Both the position numbers and the translations under genes were made by a program. Below are positions 37,645 through 46,228 of a stretch of DNA of 64,000 nt, piece by piece; positions within the stretch are counted from its first letter, which is position 1, and each line of letters starts with the position of its first letter. This DNA comes from JBBIMP01 sp037444305. Lineage in GTDB: Bacteria; Acidobacteriota; UBA6911. The notes under the pieces were generated by a model. That model saw nothing but the letters and a program-made list of their open reading frames with translations. It made no database searches and was not told where the DNA came from. The stretch spans positions 137,977 through 201,976 of the forward strand of contig JBBIMP010000012.1 in the NCBI GenBank assembly GCA_037444305.1, read 5' to 3'.

Positions 37645-40344
37645 TCACTCCCCGCTGTCGGCCCCGGGAAACTGCGCAAGCAATCCTTCCAGCCGGCCCA
37701 TGCGCTCTAGCAGTTCCGCGTGCCGCCTCCGGTTTTCTTCGACTACTTCCTGCGGGGCCCTGGAGCGGAATTCATGGTTGTTGACCTTCCGCAGGATTTT
37801 TTCTATCTCCGCTGCCAGACTGTCGCGCTCCTTCTCCAACCTGCGGCGCTGCGCACCGACATCGATAGCCCCCGCCAGATTTAGCGCGAACTCGCCCTGG
37901 GTCCAGATTCCGCACAAAACAAATACGTCTTCGGAGGTTTCGGGCAAGGCCTCCGCGATGGCAACGCTCCTGAGCCGCGCCAAGGCCCTCACCCGGTCAA
38001 GGCTTTCCTCGACCGTTGCGCGCATGGCCGGTTCAGCAACCGTCAGGCGGGCATCGAGCTCGGCGCGCGGATCCAGGTTCATTTCGGTTCTTGCCGAGCG
38101 GACCGCCAACACCAGATCAAACAATACCTGCATTGCCCTTGCCGCATCCGGATTCGATCGGATCGTTCGTGCCGACGGGAACTCCTGGACCATGAGGGAC
38201 CTTCCCGAATGCGGCATCTTCTGCCAGATCTCTTCAGTGATAAAGGGCATGAACGGGTGCAGCAGCCTGAGCGAATAGTCCATCGCGTGAAGCAGAATCG
38301 AAATACGTTCGGCACGCGGCCCGGCCGGGTCTTCCTTCGTCGTAAGCACGGGCTTGATGAGTTCGATGTACCAATCGCAGAATTCGTGCCAGAAAAACTG
38401 GTAGATCAGACTGGAGGCTTCGTGGAACCGGAATTTTTCGAGGGAATCAGAAATGCCCCGTGCGACTTCATCGAGCCGATGCAGAATCCAAATATCCTCC
38501 AGAGGCAGGGAGAGGGCCTTTTGGCGCAGCAGCTCGTCGATGCCTTCGGCCGAGACATGGCTCTCGCTCCCATCCAGGTTCATCAGAACAAACCGCGCAG
38601 CATTCCACACCTTGTTGGCAAACGCACTGTAGCCTTTCATCCGGTCCGTGGAAAACGGGATGTCCGTGCCCGGCACTGCCATGGAGGAGAGTGTGAAACG
38701 GACCGCATCCGCACCATACTCCTCCACCAGTTGGAGTGGCTCGATGATGTTGCCCTTCGTCTTGCTCATCTTCTGGCGGTTGGCATCCCTCACAATCCCG
38801 TTGATGTGTACCTGGTGAAACGGTACATCTCCCATGTACTTGAGGCCCATCATGATCATCCTCGCCACCCAGAAGAAGATGATATCGGGTCCCGTGATGA
38901 GCACGTCTGTGGGGTAAAAGGTCTTGAGATCGGGCGTCTCCTCCGGCCAGCCCAGGGTGGAGAATGGCCATAGCGCGGAGCTGAACCAGGTGTCCAGGAT
39001 GTCGGTCTCTTCCCTGAGGCATCCTTTGCATTTGGGACACGCTTCCGGCTTGTCGCGCTGAACCAGGACGTCTCCGCAGGCATCACAAAACCATGCGGGG
39101 ATCTGGTGTCCCCACCACAGCTGGCGCGAAATGCACCAATCGTGGATGTTGTACATCCACTCAAAGTAGCGGTTTTTGAAGCTATCCGGCACGAACCTTA
39201 CGGTCCCGCTTTCGACCGCTGCAATGGCCGGTTTGGCCAGCGATTCCACCTTCAGGTACCATTGAAGCGATACCTTTGGCTCGATGGCGGAGGCGCACCG
39301 ATCGCAATGCCCAACGTTGTGCAGGTACTCCTCAGTCTTGGCCAGCAGACTCTCGGAGGCTAGCTGGTCAACAATCCTGCGCCGGCATTCAAACCTGTCC
39401 AGGCCCGCAAACGCCCCGGCGCCTGGCGTCATCCGCCCGCTCTCGTCGATCACAGTTACACGGGGGAGCTCATGACGAAGTGCGACCTCGTAATCGTGCG
39501 GATCGTGTGCCGGAGTGATCTTGACGATGCCGGTAGCGAAATCCCGATCCACGAATGAATCGCCGATGATTGGTATCGGCCTGTCCATAAGCGGCAGTTG
39601 CACCTGACCGCCTATGAGGTTCCTGTACCTGTCATCTTCCGGGTGAACGGCAACTGCCGTGTCGCCGAGCATGGTTTCCGGTCGGGTTGTGGCAAGGACC
39701 AAGTGCTGCGAGGACCCGATTATGGGATACCGGATGAACCAGAGCTTGCCCAGCACTTGCCGGTAGGCGACCTCGAGATCGGAGATTGCTGTCTTGCATC
39801 GGGGGCACCAGTTGACAATGTATTCGCCCCTATAAATCAATCCCTCCTCGTAAAGCCTGACGAAGACCTCCTTGACCGCGTTCGAGAGTCCTTCATCCAT
39901 AGTGAAGCGTTCCCTGCTCCAATCGCAGGAAACCCCTAGGCGCCGCATCTGGTTGAGAATGATGCCGCCGCTCTCAGCTTTCCATTTCCAGGCAAGCGAC
40001 AGGAACTGCTCTCTTCCCAGATCGAAACGGCTCTTGCCCTCTGCCTCGAGCTGTTTGTCGAGCACATAATGGACTGCAATACTCGCGTGGTCCGTCCCCG
40101 GAAGCCAGAGGACGTTGTAGCCCTGCATCCGTTTCCAGCGAACCAGGATGTCATGGAGCGTATGTTGCAGTGCGTGCCCCATATGCAGGGATCCAGTTAC
40201 GTTGGGCGGGGGTATGACAATGGAAAACTTCGGTTTTGGGGAAGCGTGGTCGGCGGCAAAATAGTTCTCGCGCTCCCAGAAAGAGTACCACCTCCGCTCC
40301 AAGCCCGTAGGATCATATGCTTTTTCAATTACTTCCCGAGACAT
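37645..40344 (-). CDS. valS: valyl-tRNA synthetase
   Basis: An 899-residue class I synthetase charging tRNA-Val. It has the HIGH motif in PPPNVTGSLHMGHALQ, the editing domain (ATTRPETMLGDTAVAVHPED), the KMSKS loop as KMSKTKGN and an anticodon-binding domain. A C-terminal coiled coil (from about residue 825) is typical of ValS. The frame is open 45 codons upstream. I chose the ATG at 40344, which gives MSREVIEKAYDP and has GAGG just ahead. The gap to birA is 13 bases. Confidence 0.96.
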   Translation of the reverse strand: MSREVIEKAYDPTGLERRWYSFWERENYFAADHASPKPKFSIVIPPPNVTGSLHMGHALQHTLHDILVRWKRMQGYNVLWLPGTDHASIAVHYVLDKQLEAEGKSRFDLGREQFLSLAWKWKAESGGIILNQMRRLGVSCDWSRERFTMDEGLSNAVKEVFVRLYEEGLIYRGEYIVNWCPRCKTAISDLEVAYRQVLGKLWFIRYPIIGSSQHLVLATTRPETMLGDTAVAVHPEDDRYRNLIGGQVQLPLMDRPIPIIGDSFVDRDFATGIVKITPAHDPHDYEVALRHELPRVTVIDESGRMTPGAGAFAGLDRFECRRRIVDQLASESLLAKTEEYLHNVGHCDRCASAIEPKVSLQWYLKVESLAKPAIAAVESGTVRFVPDSFKNRYFEWMYNIHDWCISRQLWWGHQIPAWFCDACGDVLVQRDKPEACPKCKGCLREETDILDTWFSSALWPFSTLGWPEETPDLKTFYPTDVLITGPDIIFFWVARMIMMGLKYMGDVPFHQVHINGIVRDANRQKMSKTKGNIIEPLQLVEEYGADAVRFTLSSMAVPGTDIPFSTDRMKGYSAFANKVWNAARFVLMNLDGSESHVSAEGIDELLRQKALSLPLEDIWILHRLDEVARGISDSLEKFRFHEASSLIYQFFWHEFCDWYIELIKPVLTTKEDPAGPRAERISILLHAMDYSLRLLHPFMPFITEEIWQKMPHSGRSLMVQEFPSARTIRSNPDAARAMQVLFDLVLAVRSARTEMNLDPRAELDARLTVAEPAMRATVEESLDRVRALARLRSVAIAEALPETSEDVFVLCGIWTQGEFALNLAGAIDVGAQRRRLEKERDSLAAEIEKILRKVNNHEFRSRAPQEVVEENRRRHAELLERMGRLEGLLAQFPGADSGE

Positions 40345-40561
40345 CAGCACCTCATTACATATTGGCATCCGGAATTGCGGCAAAGCCGGCAGTGGATCCG
40401 CGAAACTGAGGAGCGGATATTCTATGCAAAATCTGTCTGGTAGTCTAGGAGGCCGTTCTGTCGATGCCTTAGAACACACACGGCTTCCCGAGAGGGCGTG
40501 TTTCCGCAGGTGTGGCCGGTTCAGCGGAGGAAACCGACGTGACCGCCGCGGGTGGAGCAGG

Positions 40562-41353
40562 TCAGCCCTGATCCGGGTCCGATTGCTCTGACAATACCTG
40601 GCGAATCATGCTCTTGGAGAGCTCCGGCACGACTTCCCATGCTATCTCGCGGATGACTTCCTGAGAAAGCTGCCGTACCACGCGTTGGACGATGAGATCG
40701 ATTACTGCCTCGGAAAGCTGTGCGGGCGGCTGTTCCGCATCCCCGGCACGGGTTCCAGGGAATGGTATAACCTGGAACGCCCTTGGGCCCGCGTTTGTAG
40801 GAGTCCGGTTTGGCTCGGCGCACTCGGTTAGGTAAGGAGCTCGCGCAGCTCCAAAGAGGTCAAGAATGGAGTCGGCTCCCAGAAACGACTTTTTTGTCCT
40901 GCTGCTGACAAGGCAGGGTTTCTGCCCCGTCTCCGAGCGGCGGAGCGCCTCGGAGCTCTCGCCGGTTGGGATTTCAGTCATTTCGGGTCCCCCCAGCAGA
41001 TGCCGGACAGTCTTGACCAGCTCGTTTGTGTCAAATGGTTTTGTGAGGCTGGCGTCGCAGCGTGCCTTCTCCGCCGCGGAGGCGTCAAACTGCTCGAATG
41101 CACCGACGAGCAGTACCACGGGAATATGGGCCAGGTCGGGATTGTCTTTAACGGCAGCGCTGATCTCGTATCCGTTTGGCCCCGGCATAAAGACGTCGGC
41201 CAGGATTATGTCGGGCGCATAGCTCTCGATCAAAGCCAGCGCCGATTCCCCATCAGTGGCTGCCTGGATTTCGACACCTTCGTCTGCGAAGGTCAGCCTT
41301 ACGATTTTTTCGATGGTGAGGCTGTCATCTGCCAGCAGGAGTTTCTTCGGCAT
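40562..41353 (-). CDS. response regulator with a helical C-terminal tail
   Basis: A 263-residue protein. Residues 1-118 are a receiver domain with the acidic pair Asp9/Asp10, phospho-acceptor Asp53 in ILADVFMPGPNGYE and Lys105 in LTKPFD. A Ser/Pro-rich linker follows. The last 45 residues form an amphipathic helix pair (VIDLIVQRVVRQLSQEVI, then AWEVVPELSKSMIRQVL) of a kind found at the end of single-domain regulators in several phyla. There is no DNA-binding or enzymatic output domain, so it probably acts by protein contact. It lies 11 bases after bamD. Confidence 0.82.
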   Translation of the reverse strand: MPKKLLLADDSLTIEKIVRLTFADEGVEIQAATDGESALALIESYAPDIILADVFMPGPNGYEISAAVKDNPDLAHIPVVLLVGAFEQFDASAAEKARCDASLTKPFDTNELVKTVRHLLGGPEMTEIPTGESSEALRRSETGQKPCLVSSRTKKSFLGADSILDLFGAARAPYLTECAEPNRTPTNAGPRAFQVIPFPGTRAGDAEQPPAQLSEAVIDLIVQRVVRQLSQEVIREIAWEVVPELSKSMIRQVLSEQSDPDQG

Positions 41354-41364
41354 AGGCTCGGGCG

Positions 41365-42525
41365 TCAGGGCTTGTCCGGCTTCTTCTTTTTTTCTTCTTC
41401 TTTTTTGGTTTCTTTTTTCTTATCGCCTTCCTTATCGGAGCCCGCCGGTTTTTCGTTAGGATTGGCGCCCAACACAGCGGTCTCCTGCGTTTTTCCCGAC
41501 GCATCCTTTGTCAGTGTGGCCCTGATCAGCAGATCATCTCCGGCAGCGCCGCCTTCGGCTGCCGCCGCGGCCGCTACAGCATCCGCCCGGGCCGCCTCCA
41601 CAGTCCTCCTGGCAGCCTCATACCGGTCGGGAGGGCCTTTGAATCCCAGGGCTTCGACAAAGCTTATGAACGGCTTGAGCGGTGAAAAACCCTCGGCGGG
41701 TTTGACCTTTGCCTGATTTGCCGCCGCCAGCTGCGTGTCGACAGCCGGGATGTTTTTGCCCAGCTCGGCCAATCTGGCCCTGGATTCCTCAAACCTCTTG
41801 CTGAACGGAAAGCCCGAGGCAATCTTCCCATAGTAGATGGCGGCCTCATCCTTGTTTTCGGAACTTTCCAGCACCTGGGCAAGCTGGTAAAAGGCCTCGT
41901 CCATCCTGCTGAAATTGGGGTAGTTCTTCGGAATGTCTTCGAAACGGGATCTTGCGCCGGCATAATTGCCGCGCTGGGCGTAGAATTCGCCGACGCCAAA
42001 ATCGCGCAAGGCCAGGTTTTCCTGCACCTCGTCCTTGTACTGCCGCACGATGGGCAGATAATCACTGCCGGGGAACAGGTCTTCGAAGCGCTTGATGGCC
42101 GCCTCGGCCCGCTCGGTGTAATTCTGATCGCGATCTGGCGAACGCATCATTTTCATGTTGGCGGAGATGATCTTCAACTGCGCATCGGCCGCCTTCGGGT
42201 GGGTCGGGAAAAAGATAATGAAGTTTTTGTACTGATCCTCAGCCTGCAGAAGATTCTGTGTGCCGCCCTCGTCGTAAAAGGAATCCCCTATGGCAAAATA
42301 GGAATCGGCGGTCAAGTCGCTGTCAGGATACGTATTGATCAGGGTCTGAAAAGCCAGCCGAGCCTTTATGAACTGGCTCTTCGAAAGATATTCGTCTCCG
42401 GTTTCGAACAGCGTTCTGTCGGGGGGGACTACACTTTTCTGCAGTTTTGCACCTTTTTGACCGCAGCCCGCAGCCAACAGCACAAACAGAGCCGAGATTG
42501 CCAGGTTCTTCATCGCTTTGTTCAC
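41365..42525 (-). CDS. bamD: outer-membrane assembly lipoprotein BamD
   Basis: A 386-residue lipoprotein with signal peptide and lipobox (VLLAAGC) and TPR-type repeats, for example ARLAFQTLINTYPDSDLTADSYFAIGDSFY cut here into its parts ARLAFQTLINTYPDSD and ADSYFAIGDSFY. It is expected in the Bam complex that inserts beta-barrel proteins. After about residue 265 comes an extension with an Ala-rich stretch and a Lys/Glu tail (KKKETKKEEEKKKKPDK) not found in the E. coli protein. The GTG at 42525 is chosen for GGGAGG five bases ahead. Confidence 0.85.
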   Translation of the reverse strand: MNKAMKNLAISALFVLLAAGCGQKGAKLQKSVVPPDRTLFETGDEYLSKSQFIKARLAFQTLINTYPDSDLTADSYFAIGDSFYDEGGTQNLLQAEDQYKNFIIFFPTHPKAADAQLKIISANMKMMRSPDRDQNYTERAEAAIKRFEDLFPGSDYLPIVRQYKDEVQENLALRDFGVGEFYAQRGNYAGARSRFEDIPKNYPNFSRMDEAFYQLAQVLESSENKDEAAIYYGKIASGFPFSKRFEESRARLAELGKNIPAVDTQLAAANQAKVKPAEGFSPLKPFISFVEALGFKGPPDRYEAARRTVEAARADAVAAAAAAEGGAAGDDLLIRATLTKDASGKTQETAVLGANPNEKPAGSDKEGDKKKETKKEEEKKKKPDKP

Positions 42526-42562
42526 TTCAACCTCCCGCCCGGAAACAGGCAGAATCCCGGGA

Positions 42563-43243
42563 TCAGGCACCCAGAGGAATGCCGTCTCGTTCTCCGGTAA
42601 GGGTTCTCAGCCTTTTCACAGCTTCCACCGGACCGCTTTCCACCCCATAAACGGCCGAGCCTGCTACGATAATATCCGCGCCCGATGCCGCGATATCGGC
42701 AACATTGGAGGCTCCAATGCCGCCATCTACTTGGATGCTGGCGGCATATCCGAGTGAATCGATAGTCTTGCGCAGGGATCTGATTTTGTTAAGAGTCGAA
42801 GGTATGAACTTCTGCCCTCCGAAGCCCGGATTGACGCTCATCAAGAGAATGAAATCGGCCAGCGGCAGGATCTCGTCCAGCGCGGTCAAGGGGGTTGCCG
42901 GATTCAGGGCCACGCCTGCGCGGACATTGCGTTTCTTCAGATGATCGATTGTCTGGTGGAGGTGTCTGTCAGCCTCGTAATGTACCGAGATCCAATCGGC
43001 GCCCGCCTCAATGAAGTCATCGAGATAGCGTGCCGGATGCTCGATCATCAGGTGGACGTCGAATGGCAGAGTGGATGTCTTGCGGAGAGCCCTTACGACC
43101 GCCGGACCAATGGTCATGTTGGGCACAAAGTGGCCGTCCATGACATCAATGTGGAGCAGATCTGCCCCGGCAGCCTCCGCAGCCTGGATCTCCCGTTCTA
43201 GGTGCGCAAAGTCTGCAGCAAGGATCGAGGGCGCAATCTTCAC
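42563..43243 (-). CDS. rpe: ribulose-phosphate 3-epimerase
   Basis: A 226-residue TIM-barrel enzyme that interconverts ribulose-5-phosphate and xylulose-5-phosphate. It shows IAPSILAADFAHLEREI, LLHIDVMDGHFVPNMTIG, FDVHLMIEHPARYLDDFIEA, LLMSVNPGFGGQKFIP and IQVDGGIG. I take the GTG at 43243, which has GGAGGT seven bases ahead and gives the family's usual start just before IAPSILAAD. The frame is open further upstream. It is 37 bases upstream of bamD and 84 bases downstream of rsmB. Confidence 0.95.
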   Translation of the reverse strand: MKIAPSILAADFAHLEREIQAAEAAGADLLHIDVMDGHFVPNMTIGPAVVRALRKTSTLPFDVHLMIEHPARYLDDFIEAGADWISVHYEADRHLHQTIDHLKKRNVRAGVALNPATPLTALDEILPLADFILLMSVNPGFGGQKFIPSTLNKIRSLRKTIDSLGYAASIQVDGGIGASNVADIAASGADIIVAGSAVYGVESGPVEAVKRLRTLTGERDGIPLGA

Positions 43244-43327
43244 TTTGTACACCTCCGCCGCATTCACCTCTCCGAGCGTCCGCTGAAGGGTAACATAGCC
43301 CGCTGTGCGATTCAAGCCACTTACCCG

Positions 43328-44641
43328 CTAAGTCCTGCATTTCCGAACCATTAAGGCCGCAAAGAAGCCATCCCACGGGCGCTCGGAAGGATAACTGCGG
43401 AACATGTGGTCTTGTCCAATCCAGGGAGCGGCCGCCGGCAAGGACATGGGCCTGACGAGAGTGAAATCGCGGTTTGAATTCAGGAAGCTGTGCACTACGT
43501 CCTCATTTTCCTCCGGCTCGGTGGAGCAGGTGGAATAGAGGAGCCGGCCTCCAGTCTTCACGGCTGCCGCAGCATGCTCGAGCACGACACGCTGAAAGCT
43601 GTGAAACTCCGGCAGCCTGCTCTCCTGCATCCGCCATTTGATCTCGGGATTTCTTCTCATCGTCCCCAGACCCGAGCAGGGGACATCAACCATGACCGCG
43701 TCAAAAGGTTCCAGATAGGGCGGGGGTCTCGAGGCGTCGGCTGCCACCAGGCTGCAGCGGGCAGCGCGCGTGTCGATTGACAGCAGTTCCTTGAGCCGCC
43801 TGACTCGCGACTCCCTAAGATCGCTCGCAATAACATATCCCCTGCCGCCAACCAGTTCGCGTAAAATTTTGGTTTTTCCACCCGGAGCCGCGCAGGCATC
43901 CCAAACCCGCTTGCCTTCGATGTCATCCAGCAGAAACGGGATCAACTGCGAAGCTTCGTCCTGCTCATGAATATGGTCCATTCCCGGAATCCGGCGCAGG
44001 CTCGTCGGGAAAATGTAGCAGCCCGGGACCAGGACCGAAGGCTTCATGGCAGCTGCAGCCCCGGAGCAGTCCATTTGCGCTTCCCCTCCGGGCGTCAGCC
44101 TAACGAAGTGTGGCGGAGGCGTGTTCAGCGAGAGTGCGAAGGAACGGGCTGCCGCTTTGCCGAACCGGCCTTGCCACCTTTCCCAGATCCATCGGGGCAA
44201 CGAAACCCTTGCCCAATCTGGGCAAGCGACCACCACTGCGTTCTCTCTCCAGGGTTGCGTCCGCAGAAGGGCCCGCAACACCCCGTTGACGAATTTGTCC
44301 GGTCCCGGCCGCCGGCCGCGCTTGATGAGATTCACGGCATCATTGGCAACGGCATAAGCGGGGACTCTTGACAGAAACATCAGCTGGTACAGGCTCATCC
44401 TGAGCAGAGTTCTGATTTCAGGCGCGACAGAGGCCCAGGGCCTGCGCACGTTTCCGCTCAATATGTGATCGATCCAGCCTCGCCATCTGAGAGTGCCGAA
44501 GAGGATCTCCGTGACCAGATTGCGGTCGCGCAGGGAGAGGGCTGACACATCACCGGCATTGAGCGCGTCATCGCTGAAAACGCCCTGGAGTTCGACCTGG
44601 AGGAGGGCTTGATAGCAAATCCTTCTCGCCGGTGAGATCAA
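43328..44641 (-). CDS. rsmB: 16S rRNA (cytosine-967-C5) methyltransferase
   Basis: A 437-residue RNA methyltransferase. The N-terminal NusB-like domain (RRICYQALLQVELQG to about residue 140) binds RNA. The C-terminal Rossmann domain has the SAM site VWDACAAPGGKTKILREL, VDVPCSGLGTMRRNPEIKWR with one catalytic Cys, and LLYSTCSTEPEENEDVV with the other. The fmt-rsmB-rpe order is widespread in bacteria. A 69-base gap separates it from fmt. Confidence 0.94.
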   Translation of the reverse strand: MISPARRICYQALLQVELQGVFSDDALNAGDVSALSLRDRNLVTEILFGTLRWRGWIDHILSGNVRRPWASVAPEIRTLLRMSLYQLMFLSRVPAYAVANDAVNLIKRGRRPGPDKFVNGVLRALLRTQPWRENAVVVACPDWARVSLPRWIWERWQGRFGKAAARSFALSLNTPPPHFVRLTPGGEAQMDCSGAAAAMKPSVLVPGCYIFPTSLRRIPGMDHIHEQDEASQLIPFLLDDIEGKRVWDACAAPGGKTKILRELVGGRGYVIASDLRESRVRRLKELLSIDTRAARCSLVAADASRPPPYLEPFDAVMVDVPCSGLGTMRRNPEIKWRMQESRLPEFHSFQRVVLEHAAAAVKTGGRLLYSTCSTEPEENEDVVHSFLNSNRDFTLVRPMSLPAAAPWIGQDHMFRSYPSERPWDGFFAALMVRKCRT

Positions 44642-44710
44642 CAGTCGACACCCAAAGGGCCAGTCTCAATCACGCCCGAAGCCTCGCAGAAACCGCGATA
44701 CCAGGATTTT

Positions 44711-45649
44711 CTAGAATACAACTTCACCCCTTTGGAGCCTTGCGCCATTGATGAACTCCCTACCATTGATCCGCCTGCGTCCTTCGACCTGCAGATCTGT
44801 GATTTCAAGGACCGTTCGCCCGCCGCACTGCACCACAAATCCCTCCGGGGTGAGTTCGACCAGGGAGCCCTCGGGTCCTTCTAACGGCGGCGATGCGGCG
44901 TGAAGGCGGCTGGAGAAGATCTTCACTTTCTGTTCCCTGAATTCCGAGTAGCCCACGGGCCAGGGATTCATTGCTCTGATCTTGTTGTGGATTTGCTCGG
45001 CACCGCAATTCCACTCTATCCGCGCCATTTCCTTGAAAATGCGAGGCGCATAACTCGCATATTCCTCTTCCTGCTCCCGCGGTTCGATGGCGGCGCGCTC
45101 GAGTCCTGCCAAACTGCGGAGCAGCAGCCCGGCGCCGATCCCGGCCAGCTGTTCCGCGAGGTCCTGCGCGTTCCATGCCTGGTCCAGGCGGATTTCTTCC
45201 TGCAGCAAGATGGGACCCGTATCCATCCCCTCATCCAGGAGCATGGTAGTGACTCCTGTGACGGCGTCTCCGTTCATGATCGCCCATGGGATCGGTGCGG
45301 CACCGCGGTAGCGGGGCAGGAGCGAGGCGTGGAGGTTAACCGCTCCCATTCGGGGAGTCCCGAGAAGCCACCCCGGCAGCAACTGCCCGTAGGCGACCAC
45401 GACAAGGCAATCTGGAGCCAGCTTCTCGAGAATCGGGCGGTTGGCATGGTCGCGGATCCTTTCAGGCTGAAATACGGTCAATCCGGCTCGCCGAGCCAGA
45501 ACCTTCACCGGCGGGGCATGCAGACGCTGGCCCCTTCCAGCAGGTTTGTCCGGCTGGGTGAAAACCGCAGCCACTTCGTGATGGCTCTCGAGCAGTTGGG
45601 AGAGGCTGGGTACCGCAAACTCGGGAGTACCGAGGAAGACGACGCGCAT
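44711..45649 (-). CDS. fmt: methionyl-tRNA formyltransferase
   Basis: A 312-residue enzyme that formylates initiator Met-tRNA. It begins RVVFLGTPEFAVPSLSQLL and has the formyl-transfer core NLHASLLPRYRGAAPIPWAI, GVTTMLLDEGMDTGPIL and the C-terminal tRNA-binding domain (NPWPVGYSEF onwards). It starts three bases after the def stop, so the formylation and deformylation enzymes are made together. Confidence 0.95.
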   Translation of the reverse strand: MRVVFLGTPEFAVPSLSQLLESHHEVAAVFTQPDKPAGRGQRLHAPPVKVLARRAGLTVFQPERIRDHANRPILEKLAPDCLVVVAYGQLLPGWLLGTPRMGAVNLHASLLPRYRGAAPIPWAIMNGDAVTGVTTMLLDEGMDTGPILLQEEIRLDQAWNAQDLAEQLAGIGAGLLLRSLAGLERAAIEPREQEEEYASYAPRIFKEMARIEWNCGAEQIHNKIRAMNPWPVGYSEFREQKVKIFSSRLHAASPPLEGPEGSLVELTPEGFVVQCGGRTVLEITDLQVEGRRRINGREFINGARLQRGEVVF

Positions 45650-45652
45650 GAG

Positions 45653-46162
45653 CTACCAGTCTCCTGCTCGAGCCAGCCTTCTGATCCTGTTTCGGATGAG
45701 GGTTCTTTTGAGGGAGCTGAGGTGATCGATGAAGAAAACGCCGTTCATGTGGTCGATTTCGTGAGATATGCAACGAGCAAGGAGGCCGTCCGCGGCTAGG
45801 TTCATTTCTTCGCCGCGAAGGCTCTGGCCGCGGATGACCATCCTTTCCGGCCGGACGATCGTCTCCGTGAATTCCGGTATGCTGAGACAGCCCTCCTCGC
45901 TCTTCTGCTCCCCTGCCCGCGAGATGATTTCGGGATTGCATAGAATGATCAGCTGCTCGGCCTCCTCGCCGACAGAGAGATCGATCGTTGCCAGGCGAAT
46001 ATTGATCCCGACCTGGGCAGCGGCGAGACCTATGCCTGGCGCCGCATACATGGTCTCAACCATGTTACGGGCGATCTTCTCCAGTTCGCCGTTAAAGACA
46101 TCAACCGGTTTGCTGGGGGTTTTGAGCTCCTGCGCCCCATACCTGAGAATCGGCAGAATCAT
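45653..46162 (-). CDS. def: peptide deformylase
   Basis: A 169-residue metalloenzyme that removes the N-formyl group from nascent proteins. The three motifs are GIGLAAAQVG, EEGCLSIP with the metal-binding Cys92, and HEIDHMNGV with His134, Glu135 and His138. There is no Shine-Dalgarno sequence before the ATG, and a promoter ends nine bases upstream, so translation may be leaderless. fmt follows within three bases. Confidence 0.95.
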   Translation of the reverse strand: MILPILRYGAQELKTPSKPVDVFNGELEKIARNMVETMYAAPGIGLAAAQVGINIRLATIDLSVGEEAEQLIILCNPEIISRAGEQKSEEGCLSIPEFTETIVRPERMVIRGQSLRGEEMNLAADGLLARCISHEIDHMNGVFFIDHLSSLKRTLIRNRIRRLARAGDW

Positions 46163-46171
46163 AAAAATCGA

Positions 46172-46200
46172 ATTTTAATGGAGATGTCGCAGTCTGTCCA
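46172..46200 (-). promoter_or_regulatory. sigma70-type promoter for def-fmt
   Basis: On the minus strand, -35 TGGACA (46195-46200), a 17-base spacer and -10 TAAAAT (46172-46177). The def ATG begins nine bases after the -10 box, leaving almost no leader. Confidence 0.55.
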
Positions 46201-46228
46201 CCGTGGTTCCTAGCGCTCTGCGAGCCGG

